Assembly: GCA_017303805.1 (NCBI GenBank)
Contig: JAFLBQ010000007.1
Span: 309,171-373,170, forward strand
DNA length: 64,000 bases
Source of the DNA: Cytophagales bacterium
GTDB lineage: Bacteria > Bacteroidota > Bacteroidia > Cytophagales > Cyclobacteriaceae
Direction: 5' to 3'
The position numbers and the translations under genes are program-made. Below, piece by piece: positions 1-9,221 of the stretch. The notes under the pieces were generated by a model. That model ran no database searches. It saw only the letters and a program-made list of their open reading frames with translations, and was not told the DNA's origin. Every line of letters starts with the position of its first letter. Positions within the stretch are counted from its first letter, which is position 1.

Positions 1-1
1 C

Positions 2-391
2 TTGCTGAGCGACAACCAGAAAGCGGTGCGCCAGTTTTATGCAGATATTCTCCGGTTCGCTTCCACCAATCCGGCAATTTCGGGAGGCGAGTACTTCGAC
101 CTTACCGAATTCAATCAGCAACAAGGAAACATTCCACACCTGGTGCATGTGTTTGCACGCGTGGCAGGCGAGGAGCGACTGGTAATCGTTTCGGGTTTTA
201 ACGACAAACCCGTGCGGGTGAAAATAAAATTGACAAAAGAGGTAAAGCAAGCATTTGCCTTGCAGCTCGACCAGCTATATGTAGGCCGCGACTTATTGCG
301 GAGCGGTGCCGACATTGGGTTGGATAAAGAAGGCATGTTTGAAGTGGACGTGCCACCCTACGTTTCGTATATTTTTAAAATTAAACATTGA
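2..391 (+). CDS. GH13 alpha-amylase family protein, C-terminal part (cut by window edge)
   Basis: The reading frame is open to the left edge, so only the last ~129 residues are visible. They resemble the C-terminal end of a GH13 glycoside hydrolase: a helical piece (QKAVRQFYADILRFA), then a beta-rich region like the alpha-amylase C-terminal domain ending in VDVPPYVSYIFKIKH. No catalytic motif lies in the visible part. Its stop codon overlaps the ATG of the next GH13 gene by one base (TGATG), which suggests translational coupling and one operon with the GlgE-pathway genes downstream. The family call rests mainly on context and the C-terminal fold pattern; the exact substrate cannot be told. 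Confidence 0.6.
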   Translation: MLSDNQKAVRQFYADILRFASTNPAISGGEYFDLTEFNQQQGNIPHLVHVFARVAGEERLVIVSGFNDKPVRVKIKLTKEVKQAFALQLDQLYVGRDLLRSGADIGLDKEGMFEVDVPPYVSYIFKIKH

Positions 392-1935
392 TGAAAAAAC
401 AATTTCTGCTTGCGCTGATTGTGTTGGTGGCCGGGTGTAACACCCCCGAACGGAAAGTGCAATGGCCGTATGGTGTGAACTACGAAGTATTTGTTCGCTC
501 TTTTGCCGATAGTAATGGCGATGGCATTGGCGACTTTAACGGCCTTACCGCACAGCTCGATTACCTGAAAGAGTTGGGCATTGGCGGCATTTGGTTAATG
601 CCCATTATGCCTTCGCCTACTTACCACAAATACGATGTTACCGATTACAAAGCGGTTGACCCCGAATACGGCACAGCCGAAGACTTTAAACGTTTGGTGA
701 ACGAAGCGCATAAGCGGGGCATAAAAATTTTAGTAGACCTGATTCTGAACCATTCCGGTTCTGACCATCCGTGGTTTAAAAGTGCGCGCGAGGGTAAAGC
801 CAGTCCTTACCGCAACTACTATGTGTGGGCAAAAAAAGATTCCATACGCGCCCAGATTTCTAAAAAGGCAACCTCGCTGGATTCTGATAACATAACCCAA
901 TGGCATGCGGTGGATGGTGATACGCTTAGCGAACATTACTACGGCTTTTTCTGGGGTGGCATGCCCGATTTAAACTTTGACAACGAAAAAGTAAAAGCAG
1001 AGTTTGTAGAGATCGGAAAGTACTGGCTTGCAGAAATGAAGGTAGATGGGTTTAGGTTAGATGCCGCTAAACACATTTACCCAACTGACCGGGCTGCGGA
1101 TAATCATGCGTTCTGGGTTTGGTTTCGCGAGGAGATGCAAAAGATAAAACCCGATGTGTACCTGGTAGGCGAAGTGTGGTCGGCTGCGGCCGATGTGGCT
1201 CCCTACCTGAAAGGACTGCCGGCATTGTTTAATTTCGATATGGGCTATGCGATTACCGGGGTAGTAAATGCGGGCAAAGACACCGTGCAGTTGATTCACA
1301 AGTACAAAGAGATTAATGATTTTTATCTAAAGACTACCAGCGACTACATCGATGCAACCTTTTTGAAAAACCACGATCAGAATCGGATCTTAAGCGAACT
1401 CGGAAACGATGCAAACAAGGCCCGGGTAGCAGCGGCAATCCTGCTTACACTGCCGGGCACGCCTTACATTTACTATGGCGAAGAAATCGGGATGTTGGGA
1501 AAAAAACCGGATGAATACATTCGCGAGCCCTTTCTATGGGACACCGGCCAACCGACATTGCAAACAAAATGGGAGGCGCCCCGCTACAGTACACCCGACC
1601 GTGTAATTCCATTAGCGCAACAAAAAGCCGATCCGCAGTCGCTCTACAATTTTTATAAGAAGTTTATTGCTTATCGCAACAGCAGTAGCGCCTTAACTTT
1701 TGGAAGTGTGCAGGAATCGGAGTTGGCTATTAGCGAAGTAGTAAGCCTGGTACGAAACTATAAGAACGAATCCTTGTTTATTCTGCACAACATTTCGGAT
1801 GTAGAAATAACCGTGAAGCCGGAAGGTGAACTGGCTGCGTACACTACCATTGATTTTGTTTCGCAAGGCGAAGTGCAAAAGACAGCCGAAGGTTGGAACT
1901 TGCCGGCCTACACCACCTTGATATTAAAAAAGTAA
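391..1935 (+). CDS. GH13 alpha-amylase-type lipoprotein
   Basis: About 514 residues. The ATG at 391 is preferred because it gives a clean lipoprotein signal (MKKQFLLALIVLVAGC, lipobox LVAGC), so the enzyme is probably anchored in a membrane and acts outside the cytoplasm. All GH13 signatures are present: region I (DLILNHSG, ~residue 115), nucleophile Asp in GFRLDAAKH (~224), acid/base Glu in LVGEVW (~261) and transition-state Asp in FLKNHDQNR (~329). It should hydrolyse alpha-1,4-glucosidic bonds in starch, maltodextrin or related glucans. Located directly before glgE, it could supply maltose or maltodextrin to the pathway; that link is inference. Neopullulanase- or cyclomaltodextrinase-like specificity is equally possible. 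Confidence 0.88.
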   Translation: MKKQFLLALIVLVAGCNTPERKVQWPYGVNYEVFVRSFADSNGDGIGDFNGLTAQLDYLKELGIGGIWLMPIMPSPTYHKYDVTDYKAVDPEYGTAEDFKRLVNEAHKRGIKILVDLILNHSGSDHPWFKSAREGKASPYRNYYVWAKKDSIRAQISKKATSLDSDNITQWHAVDGDTLSEHYYGFFWGGMPDLNFDNEKVKAEFVEIGKYWLAEMKVDGFRLDAAKHIYPTDRAADNHAFWVWFREEMQKIKPDVYLVGEVWSAAADVAPYLKGLPALFNFDMGYAITGVVNAGKDTVQLIHKYKEINDFYLKTTSDYIDATFLKNHDQNRILSELGNDANKARVAAAILLTLPGTPYIYYGEEIGMLGKKPDEYIREPFLWDTGQPTLQTKWEAPRYSTPDRVIPLAQQKADPQSLYNFYKKFIAYRNSSSALTFGSVQESELAISEVVSLVRNYKNESLFILHNISDVEITVKPEGELAAYTTIDFVSQGEVQKTAEGWNLPAYTTLILKK

Positions 1936-1954
1936 AAGCGATTTAGAGTAAGTT

Positions 1955-3895
1955 ATGGTAACAGGAAAGCAACGGGTACTAATTGAAAACATTCAACCCC
2001 AGGTAGATGGTGGCCTGTACGCAGCCAAGCGCACCGTGGGCGAACGGGTAGATGTAACGGCAGCAATCTTTGGCGATGGCCACGATCACATACGCGGTGA
2101 GGTTTTGTACAAAAGACAGGGCGCTGCTGCCTGGAGTACCGTTGAGTTGGTGCCCACCTATAACGATGAGTGGAAGGCTTCGTTTACCGTAGCCGAAAAA
2201 GGGTATTATGTGTTTACGGTAAAAGCGTGGATCGATCACTTCGAAACCTGGTACGATGGGTTTAAGAAGAAAGCCCTGGCTAAAGTAGATGTAACGGTTG
2301 AGTTGCAGGAAGGCGCATTGCTGTTGCGCAAATTGGGCGAGTCGAATCCCCCGTTGATGAGCAGCGCCCGTAAATTAGAAACCGGAGGGCAGGCTGCCAT
2401 CGACTTTGTATTGAGTGAAGAGTTTGCGCAGATCGTGCATGCCAATCCGCTACGCGAAAACGAAACTACCCACCCGCAGGAGTTTGTAATTCAGGTAGAA
2501 CATTTCAAAGCCAACTTCAGCGCCTGGTATGAATTCTTTCCGCGTTCGTCTTCTTTAGAGGCCGGCAAGCACGGTACGTTTGCAGATTGTATCAAGTTGT
2601 TGCCGCGCATTGCCGCCATGGGTTTCGATGTGTTGTACTTTCCGCCCATCCATCCTATTGGGAAGATAAACCGAAAAGGAAAAAATAATAGTGTAACCTC
2701 GAAACCGGGTGAACCGGGCTCGCCCTGGGCTATTGGCAGCGTGGAAGGCGGGCACAAGGCAATCTTGCCCGCACTCGGCACGTTGCAAGACTTTAAGAAG
2801 CTGGTAAGCGAAGCAAAAAAAGTGGGGATTGAAATAGCAATGGATATTGCCTTTCAGTGTGCACCGGATCATCCGTATGTAAAAGAACACCCCGATTGGT
2901 TTAAGCAACGTCCCGATGGGTCTATTCAATACGCAGAAAATCCTCCGAAGAAATACCAGGACATTTACCCGTTTAATTTCGAAAGCGATGACTGGGAAAA
3001 TCTCTGGAACGAACTCAAGTCGGTATTTATTTATTGGATAGAGCAAGGCGTTACTATTTTTCGCATCGACAACCCACACACCAAGCCCATTCCGTTTTGG
3101 CAATGGGTAATTGCGGAAGTGCAACAGCAACATCCGGATATCATCTTTCTCTCAGAGGCATTTACGCGACCAAAGATAATGAGCTCGCTCGCCAAGGTAG
3201 GGTTTACACAATCCTACACGTACTTTACGTGGCGCGTTTCCAAGCACGAGCTTACCGAATACATGAATGAGTTGGTGCATGGCCCCTCACGAAATTATTT
3301 CCGGCCCAACTTTTGGCCCAACACACCCGATATCCTTCCGTACCACTTGCAGCACCAGGGCGAAAATATTTTTATCATGCGTTACGCGCTGGCTGCCACG
3401 CTCTCTTCCAACTACGGTGTGTACGGCCCGCCTTACGAGTTTTACGACAACAGTCCCATTGCCGGCAAAGAAGAATACTTTAATTCGGAGAAGTACGAAG
3501 TGAAGCATTACGATTGGAAACGCACCAACCGCATGACGGATATCATGAGTTTATTGAACCGGGTGCGCAACGAAAACCCGGCCTTGCAATCTACCTGGAA
3601 CCTGCAGTTTTGTGCCATCGAAAATCCGCAGGTTATCGCGTACCTCAAAGCGACAGACGATTTATCGAACGTGATACTGGTAGTAGTAAATCTCGATCCG
3701 AACAATACCCAACACGGGTATGTACAATTGCCAAAAGACAAATTGAAGCTCTCGGAAAAAATTAATGTAAAACTGCACGACCTGGTTACCGATGAACATT
3801 ACACCTGGACACAGGAGTGGAACTACGTTCATCTCAATCCGCACAAGATGCCCTTTCATTTATTCAAAGTAGAAATTCACGAGTCAAACATGTAA
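1955..3895 (+). CDS. glgE: Alpha-1,4-glucan:maltose-1-phosphate maltosyltransferase GlgE
   Basis: 646 residues, the usual size for GlgE, a cytoplasmic GH13 enzyme that transfers maltosyl units from maltose-1-phosphate to growing alpha-1,4-glucan. An N-terminal beta domain (~1-115) precedes the catalytic barrel. Diagnostic motifs are FRIDNPHTKP with the nucleophile Asp372, FLSEAFTRP with acid/base Glu401, and the GlgE-specific block around CAPDHPYV...HPDWFK...YPFNFE. The TPDIL segment with the third carboxylate is present. It starts 19 bases after the GH13 lipoprotein gene and its stop is two bases before the TreS-Mak start, so it belongs to one operon with maltokinase and branching enzyme. 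Confidence 0.96.
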   Translation: MVTGKQRVLIENIQPQVDGGLYAAKRTVGERVDVTAAIFGDGHDHIRGEVLYKRQGAAAWSTVELVPTYNDEWKASFTVAEKGYYVFTVKAWIDHFETWYDGFKKKALAKVDVTVELQEGALLLRKLGESNPPLMSSARKLETGGQAAIDFVLSEEFAQIVHANPLRENETTHPQEFVIQVEHFKANFSAWYEFFPRSSSLEAGKHGTFADCIKLLPRIAAMGFDVLYFPPIHPIGKINRKGKNNSVTSKPGEPGSPWAIGSVEGGHKAILPALGTLQDFKKLVSEAKKVGIEIAMDIAFQCAPDHPYVKEHPDWFKQRPDGSIQYAENPPKKYQDIYPFNFESDDWENLWNELKSVFIYWIEQGVTIFRIDNPHTKPIPFWQWVIAEVQQQHPDIIFLSEAFTRPKIMSSLAKVGFTQSYTYFTWRVSKHELTEYMNELVHGPSRNYFRPNFWPNTPDILPYHLQHQGENIFIMRYALAATLSSNYGVYGPPYEFYDNSPIAGKEEYFNSEKYEVKHYDWKRTNRMTDIMSLLNRVRNENPALQSTWNLQFCAIENPQVIAYLKATDDLSNVILVVVNLDPNNTQHGYVQLPKDKLKLSEKINVKLHDLVTDEHYTWTQEWNYVHLNPHKMPFHLFKVEIHESNM

Positions 3896-3897
3896 AT

Positions 3898-6800
3898 ATG
3901 GCCGGTAAAAATTCAAATGCACTTTGGTTTAAAGATGCCGTTATTTACGAGCTGAGTGTTAGAGCATTTAATGATAGCAATGCCGATGGCATTGGAGACT
4001 TTCCGGGGCTTGTTCAAAAACTGGATTACCTCGAAGACCTAGGGATTAATACCATCTGGCTGTTGCCTTTTTTCCCTTCGCCTTTGAAGGATGATGGCTA
4101 CGATGTAAGCGAGTATTGCGACATCCATCCCGACTACGGCACGTTGAGTGACTTTAAACAATTTTTAAAAGAAGCCCACCGGAGAAACATTCGGGTAATT
4201 ACCGAATTGGTTTTAAATCACACGTCCGATCAGCACCCGTGGTTTCAAAAATCGCGCAAAGCCCGCTCCGGTTCGCGCTACAAAGATTATTATGTGTGGA
4301 GCGACTCGGCCGACAAATACCAGGATGCGCGTATCATGTTTACCGATGAAGAGACGTCCAACTGGTCGTGGGATAATGAAGCCAAGTTGTACTACTGGCA
4401 CCGGTACTACCGGCACCAGCCCGAGTTGAATTACGATAACCCCGAGGTGCAACTGGAGATTATCAAAGTAGTGGACTTTTGGATGAAGCTGGGCGTTGAT
4501 GGTTTTCGGTTAGCGAACGTACCCTTTTTGTTTGAGGAGGAAGGCACCAGTTGCGAGAACCTTCCGCAAACCCATGCCTTTTTAAAACGCTTGCGCGCCC
4601 ACATCGACAAGCACTATGAAAACCGGATTTTATTAGCCGAGGCCAACATGTGGCCCGAGGATGCAGCCCAGTATTTTGGCGAAGGCGATGAGTGCCACAT
4701 GAATTTTCATTACCCGCTCATGCCACGCTTATACCTGGGGCTGCGAACGGAAGATACCTACCCGATAATAGACATTCTGGAGCAAACACCCGTTACACCC
4801 CCTAACACGCAATGGGCCTTGTTCCTGCGCAACCACGATGAAATCGGGTTGGAGATGGTAACCGAAGAAGAGAAAGACTACCTGTTCAAAGCCTATGCTA
4901 CCGATCCGAACACGAAGCACAACATCGGCATTCGGAGAAGACTGGCCCCGCTGCTGAACAACGATCGCAGAAAAATTGAATTGCTTTATACATTGCTGTT
5001 CTCGTTGCCGGGCACACCTGTATTATACTATGGCGATGAGATTGGTATGGGCGACAATATTTATTTGGGTGATCGCTTTGGGGTGCGCACACCCATGCAA
5101 TGGAACATGAATATCAATGCCGGTTTTTCTTCTACCAATCCACAGAAGTTATTCTTACCCATTATTACCGACCCGATGTATCGCCATGAGTCGATCAATG
5201 TGAGCACCCAGGAAGAAAATCCATCTTCGTTGTTGTGGTGGGTGCGCAATGTGTTGGCTATGCGCAGGCGCTTGCGCGTTTTTGGAAAAGGTGATCTGCA
5301 GTTTATCGATAGCTCCAACTCAAAGGTACTTTGCTTTGTGCGCAGTTTCGAGAAGGAAAATATTATTGTGGTGGCCAACCTTTCGCAATTTAGCCAGGCA
5401 ACTACGTTAAATCTTAAAAACTTTAAAGACTGCGATATTACCGAGGTATTTAGTCAGAATCGGTTTATGAGCGTGGGCGATGCGGGCGAGTACTCCATTA
5501 CCATCGGCCCGTATGGCTACTACTGGTTTCAGGCCGATGTATCGGAGAAGAAAGAACAGGGCAGCGGCACCAACGAATTATTTTTATTCAAATCGGAGTT
5601 ATCATGGGAGCGGACCTTCAGCAACTACAACGAAGTACGCTCGCTGGAGCGCAAGGTGCTGCAACCGTTTATGAAAAAATGCCGGTGGTTTGGCGGCAAG
5701 GCGCGCGTGGTAAGTAAAACCAGCGTGCATAAACTTATTCCACTTAAAGTGGAAGGCGAAACCCACTACCTGCTGGTAGTGGAAGTACACTATGTGCAGC
5801 GGTTGCCCGAGTTGTATTTCTTACCGATTTGTTTTGTGCCTTCCGATGGAATTTTTGACCGCGTAGAGTACACCGCCCAAAGCGTAATCTGCCGGGCCGA
5901 TATCCAAGGTAAAGTCGGGTTTATTTTGGATAGCAGCTACCACAAAGGTTTCCGCGATTTTCTTTTTGTGAGCATGGATCGTAAAACCCGGGTGAAAGAA
6001 GATGAAGGAGTAATAGAGTTTAACATCAGCGTGTTTGCAAAACTGAATGCCGAAAAAGTCGAATCGAAAATTCTGAAGGCCGACTCGAGCAATACAGCCT
6101 TTGTGTACAACGATAGGTACTTCTTTAAATTCTATCGCAAAATTGAAAAGGAGATTAACCCCGATTTGGAAATCGTGCGCTTCCTTTCCGAAAACACATC
6201 TTTTCGCAATGCACCCAAGTATGCAGGAAGCATCGAGTTCAGAGACAATGATGGCTCTGTAATTGTGTTTGGGTTGCTGCAGGAAAAAGTAGAGAACCAG
6301 GGCGACTCTTGGGTGATGACGATTGACTCGGTAGGGCGGTTTTACGAGCGCGTGATGGCGAAAGCAAAAAAAGAGAAGCTACCGAACCTGATTAACAAAG
6401 CAGCTATCAAATTTGAAGATGCCCCCGAATTGATTCAGGAGTTTATTGGCCGTGGCTTTTACGAGCGCGTGGTACGCTTAGGCCATCGCACAGCCGAAAT
6501 GCACCAGGCCCTTGCCAGCGACAAAACCAATGCAGCCTTTGCACCGGAATATTTTACAGCCAACTACCAACGCTCGCTTTACTCGGCCTTGCGCAAACTT
6601 ACGCGCGACCGCTTCAAGCTGTTGGAGAATTCGCTCGATAAACTGAACGATGCCAATCGCGAGTTGGCTAAAAAAGTGCTGGCGTTGGAAGACCGCATTC
6701 TGGAGTGCTTCAGCGAAGTGTACCAGATAAAAATCAATGCGATCAAAACGCGTATTCATGGCGACTATCACCTGGGGCAAGTGTTGTTTACCGGTAAAGA

Positions 6801-7227
6801 TTTTATCATAATCGATTTTGAAGGCGAGCCTGGGTTTAGTTTTAGCGAGCGCAGGCTAAAGAAAAACCCAATGAAAGATGTTGCCGGAATGATGCGCTCA
6901 TTTCATTATGCCGCCTTTGGAAAAATTTTGTTAAATGAAAACTACCGCGAGAAGGACATAGAGTTTTTGGAGCAGTGGGCAGAGCAGTGGCAACATTATG
7001 TAAGCCGCTTTTACCTGGGCGCCTACCTGGAGCGCCTCGGTATGCGCAGCGAACTTACACACGAAGACGAAGTGCTGCTGCGTACCTACCTGATTGAAAA
7101 AGCCATTTATGAATTGGGCTACGAACTCAATGGCCGGCCCGATTGGGTGAATATTCCTTTGCGTGGAATTTATTACCTGATTAATCGCTATTTTCAGGCT
7201 AAAGAAGATAGGAAAAAGAAAAACTGA
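3898..7227 (+). CDS. Trehalose synthase-like / maltokinase fusion (TreS-Mak) with altered TreS nucleophile
   Basis: The ATG at 3898, two bases after the glgE stop, gives 1109 residues; an earlier in-frame ATG at 3817 lies inside glgE and is unlikely. Residues ~1-545 match trehalose synthase (maltose/trehalose isomerase, GH13), including YELSVRAFNDSNADGIGDF and the CENLP.TH block. Residues ~560-1109 match maltokinase (Mak/Pep2), with RWFGGKAR, the catalytic HGDYHLGQ (His954, Asp956) and DFEGEP, all intact, so ATP-dependent phosphorylation of maltose is expected. The TreS acid/base Glu248 (LLAEANMWP) and Asp314 (LRNHDE) are present, but the nucleophile motif reads FRLANV instead of FRLDAV: the Asp is Ala206. 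The TreS half may be inactive and act as a scaffold. Confidence 0.93.
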   Translation: MAGKNSNALWFKDAVIYELSVRAFNDSNADGIGDFPGLVQKLDYLEDLGINTIWLLPFFPSPLKDDGYDVSEYCDIHPDYGTLSDFKQFLKEAHRRNIRVITELVLNHTSDQHPWFQKSRKARSGSRYKDYYVWSDSADKYQDARIMFTDEETSNWSWDNEAKLYYWHRYYRHQPELNYDNPEVQLEIIKVVDFWMKLGVDGFRLANVPFLFEEEGTSCENLPQTHAFLKRLRAHIDKHYENRILLAEANMWPEDAAQYFGEGDECHMNFHYPLMPRLYLGLRTEDTYPIIDILEQTPVTPPNTQWALFLRNHDEIGLEMVTEEEKDYLFKAYATDPNTKHNIGIRRRLAPLLNNDRRKIELLYTLLFSLPGTPVLYYGDEIGMGDNIYLGDRFGVRTPMQWNMNINAGFSSTNPQKLFLPIITDPMYRHESINVSTQEENPSSLLWWVRNVLAMRRRLRVFGKGDLQFIDSSNSKVLCFVRSFEKENIIVVANLSQFSQATTLNLKNFKDCDITEVFSQNRFMSVGDAGEYSITIGPYGYYWFQADVSEKKEQGSGTNELFLFKSELSWERTFSNYNEVRSLERKVLQPFMKKCRWFGGKARVVSKTSVHKLIPLKVEGETHYLLVVEVHYVQRLPELYFLPICFVPSDGIFDRVEYTAQSVICRADIQGKVGFILDSSYHKGFRDFLFVSMDRKTRVKEDEGVIEFNISVFAKLNAEKVESKILKADSSNTAFVYNDRYFFKFYRKIEKEINPDLEIVRFLSENTSFRNAPKYAGSIEFRDNDGSVIVFGLLQEKVENQGDSWVMTIDSVGRFYERVMAKAKKEKLPNLINKAAIKFEDAPELIQEFIGRGFYERVVRLGHRTAEMHQALASDKTNAAFAPEYFTANYQRSLYSALRKLTRDRFKLLENSLDKLNDANRELAKKVLALEDRILECFSEVYQIKINAIKTRIHGDYHLGQVLFTGKDFIIIDFEGEPGFSFSERRLKKNPMKDVAGMMRSFHYAAFGKILLNENYREKDIEFLEQWAEQWQHYVSRFYLGAYLERLGMRSELTHEDEVLLRTYLIEKAIYELGYELNGRPDWVNIPLRGIYYLINRYFQAKEDRKKKN

Positions 7228-7229
7228 TC

Positions 7230-9191
7230 ATGGCAAAGAAAAAGACTACCCCGGCACCTGAAGCCAACGAATCGTTCAGCTTATTATCGGATTTTGATAT
7301 ACACCTGTTTAAGAGTGGCAAGCACTTTAAGCTTTACGAAAAACTGGGCGCGCACCTGGTAACGCACAACAAACAACAAGGAACCTACTTTGCAGTGTGG
7401 GCACCCAATGCGCGGGCTGTTTCCGTTATCGGCAATTTCAATCATTGGAACAGCAACGATCATAAGCTCTCGCCCCGCTGGGATGAGTCTGGAATTTGGG
7501 AAGGCTTTTTTGCGGGTGTTGGCAAAGGCGAAGCGTACAAGTATGCGATCCACTCCAACACAGGCGAGTACCTGGAAAAAGCGGACCCCTTTGCATTTTA
7601 TGCTGAAGTGGCCCCGCGCACTGCGTCTATTGTGTGGGATCATACCTACCATTGGCGTGATAGTGTGTGGTTAAATGAACGTAAGAAGAGCGCCAGCCAA
7701 CCCAAACCGTATTCGGTGTACGAAGTACATGCCGGCAGTTGGCGCAGAAAGCCCGAAGAAGATAACCGCTCGCTATCGTATAAAGAGTTGGCTACCGAGT
7801 TGGTGAATTACGTGAAGGAAAACGGCTTTACGCACGTAGAATTTTTGCCCATTATGGAGCATCCGTTTTTCGGATCGTGGGGCTACCAACTTACCGGGTA
7901 TTATGCACCCACCAGCCGGTTTGGCGAGCCACAACATTTTATGGAATTGGTTGATGCCCTGCACCAGGAAGATATTGGCGTAATTCTCGATTGGGTGCCT
8001 TCTCACTTTCCGGGGGATGCACACGGTTTGTATAAATTTGATGGCACCCATCTCTACGAACATGCCGATCCGCGCAAAGGCTTTCATCCCGACTGGAGCA
8101 GCTATATCTATAATTATGGCCGGGCCGAAGTGCGTTCTTTTTTAATCAGCAATGCATTGTTCTGGCTCGAAGTATTTCATGCCGATGGGCTACGCGTAGA
8201 TGCAGTGGCCTCGATGTTGTACCTGGATTATTCGCGCAAAGCAGGCGAGTGGATACCCAACGAATATGGTGGCAACGAAAACATAGAAGCCATAAACTTC
8301 TTGAAAGAATTTAACGAAGTAGTGTACGGCAACTTTCCGGATGCGGTAACCATTGCCGAAGAGAGCACCGCCTGGCCCGGAGTATCGCGGCCAACGTATT
8401 TAGGCGGGCTGGGCTTTGGCCAGAAGTGGATGATGGGGTGGATGCACGATACCTTACACTACTTTAAAGCCGACCCGGTGTACCGCAAGTACCACCAGGA
8501 TGAGATTACATTTAGTATTGTCTATGCCTTTACCGAAAATTTTATGTTGCCGCTTTCGCACGATGAAGTGGTACACGGCAAAGGCTCGCTGATAGGCCGC
8601 ATGCCGGGCGATGAGTGGCGCAGGTTTGCCAACCTGCGTTTAATGTATGCCTACATGTACGCCCACCCGGGCAGCAAGCTGTTGTTTATGGGTGGCGAGT
8701 TTGGCCAAACAGCCGAGTGGAACCACGACCGGAGTCTGGATTGGCACCTATTGGACTACAGTCCGCACCAGGGGATGCTGCGCCTCATTCGCGCGCTGAA
8801 CAATCTGTATAAATCCGAGCCCGCACTTTATCAATATCCGTTCGACAATCGCGGGTTTGAGTGGATAGATTATTCGGACCGCGAGAACAGTGTAATGGTG
8901 TTTATGCGCAAAACCGACAACAACCAGCAGGCGTTGCTGGTGGTATGCAACTTTACACCCGAGGTGCGCGAGCACTATCGCATCGGGGTGCCGTTGCGCG
9001 GCACGTACAAAGAAATTTTTAACTCCGATGATTTAGCGTATGGCGGCAGTGGCTTATTAAATCAAGGCTTGCTTTACACTTCACCGGTAAAGTATCATAG
9101 TAAAGATTATTCGGTATCGCTCACGCTACCTCCTTTAGGCGCTACCATTCTTAAACTAGCCGAAGAAAGGGCCGAGTTTGAGATAGAGTAG
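7230..9191 (+). CDS. glgB: 1,4-alpha-glucan branching enzyme GlgB
   Basis: 653 residues. It makes alpha-1,6 branches in glycogen-like glucan in the cytoplasm. The N-terminal CBM48 domain (YFAVWAPNARAVSVIGNFN, ~residues 50-75) is followed by the GH13 barrel with nucleophile Asp324 (GLRVDAVASMLY), acid/base Glu377 (IAEESTAWP) and Asp445 (LSHDEVVHGKGSL), then the all-beta C-terminal domain. The motif set is typical of GlgB rather than debranching enzymes. Only two bases separate it from the TreS-Mak stop, so GlgE, Mak and GlgB are co-transcribed, which matches their joint role in building branched alpha-glucan from maltose-1-phosphate. Confidence 0.96.
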   Translation: MAKKKTTPAPEANESFSLLSDFDIHLFKSGKHFKLYEKLGAHLVTHNKQQGTYFAVWAPNARAVSVIGNFNHWNSNDHKLSPRWDESGIWEGFFAGVGKGEAYKYAIHSNTGEYLEKADPFAFYAEVAPRTASIVWDHTYHWRDSVWLNERKKSASQPKPYSVYEVHAGSWRRKPEEDNRSLSYKELATELVNYVKENGFTHVEFLPIMEHPFFGSWGYQLTGYYAPTSRFGEPQHFMELVDALHQEDIGVILDWVPSHFPGDAHGLYKFDGTHLYEHADPRKGFHPDWSSYIYNYGRAEVRSFLISNALFWLEVFHADGLRVDAVASMLYLDYSRKAGEWIPNEYGGNENIEAINFLKEFNEVVYGNFPDAVTIAEESTAWPGVSRPTYLGGLGFGQKWMMGWMHDTLHYFKADPVYRKYHQDEITFSIVYAFTENFMLPLSHDEVVHGKGSLIGRMPGDEWRRFANLRLMYAYMYAHPGSKLLFMGGEFGQTAEWNHDRSLDWHLLDYSPHQGMLRLIRALNNLYKSEPALYQYPFDNRGFEWIDYSDRENSVMVFMRKTDNNQQALLVVCNFTPEVREHYRIGVPLRGTYKEIFNSDDLAYGGSGLLNQGLLYTSPVKYHSKDYSVSLTLPPLGATILKLAEERAEFEIE

Positions 9192-9221
9192 TTTATATTT
9201 GGGTTGAATTAAATTCGCAAC

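Noticed and set aside
2555-3133. 192-codon minus-strand frame inside glgE
   Set aside because: Shadow of glgE; the sense frame has full family motifs.
3817-3897. Earlier start for the TreS-Mak protein
   Set aside because: The extra 27 residues lie in another frame of glgE and do not resemble any TreS N-terminus; ATG at 3898 starts the family-typical sequence.
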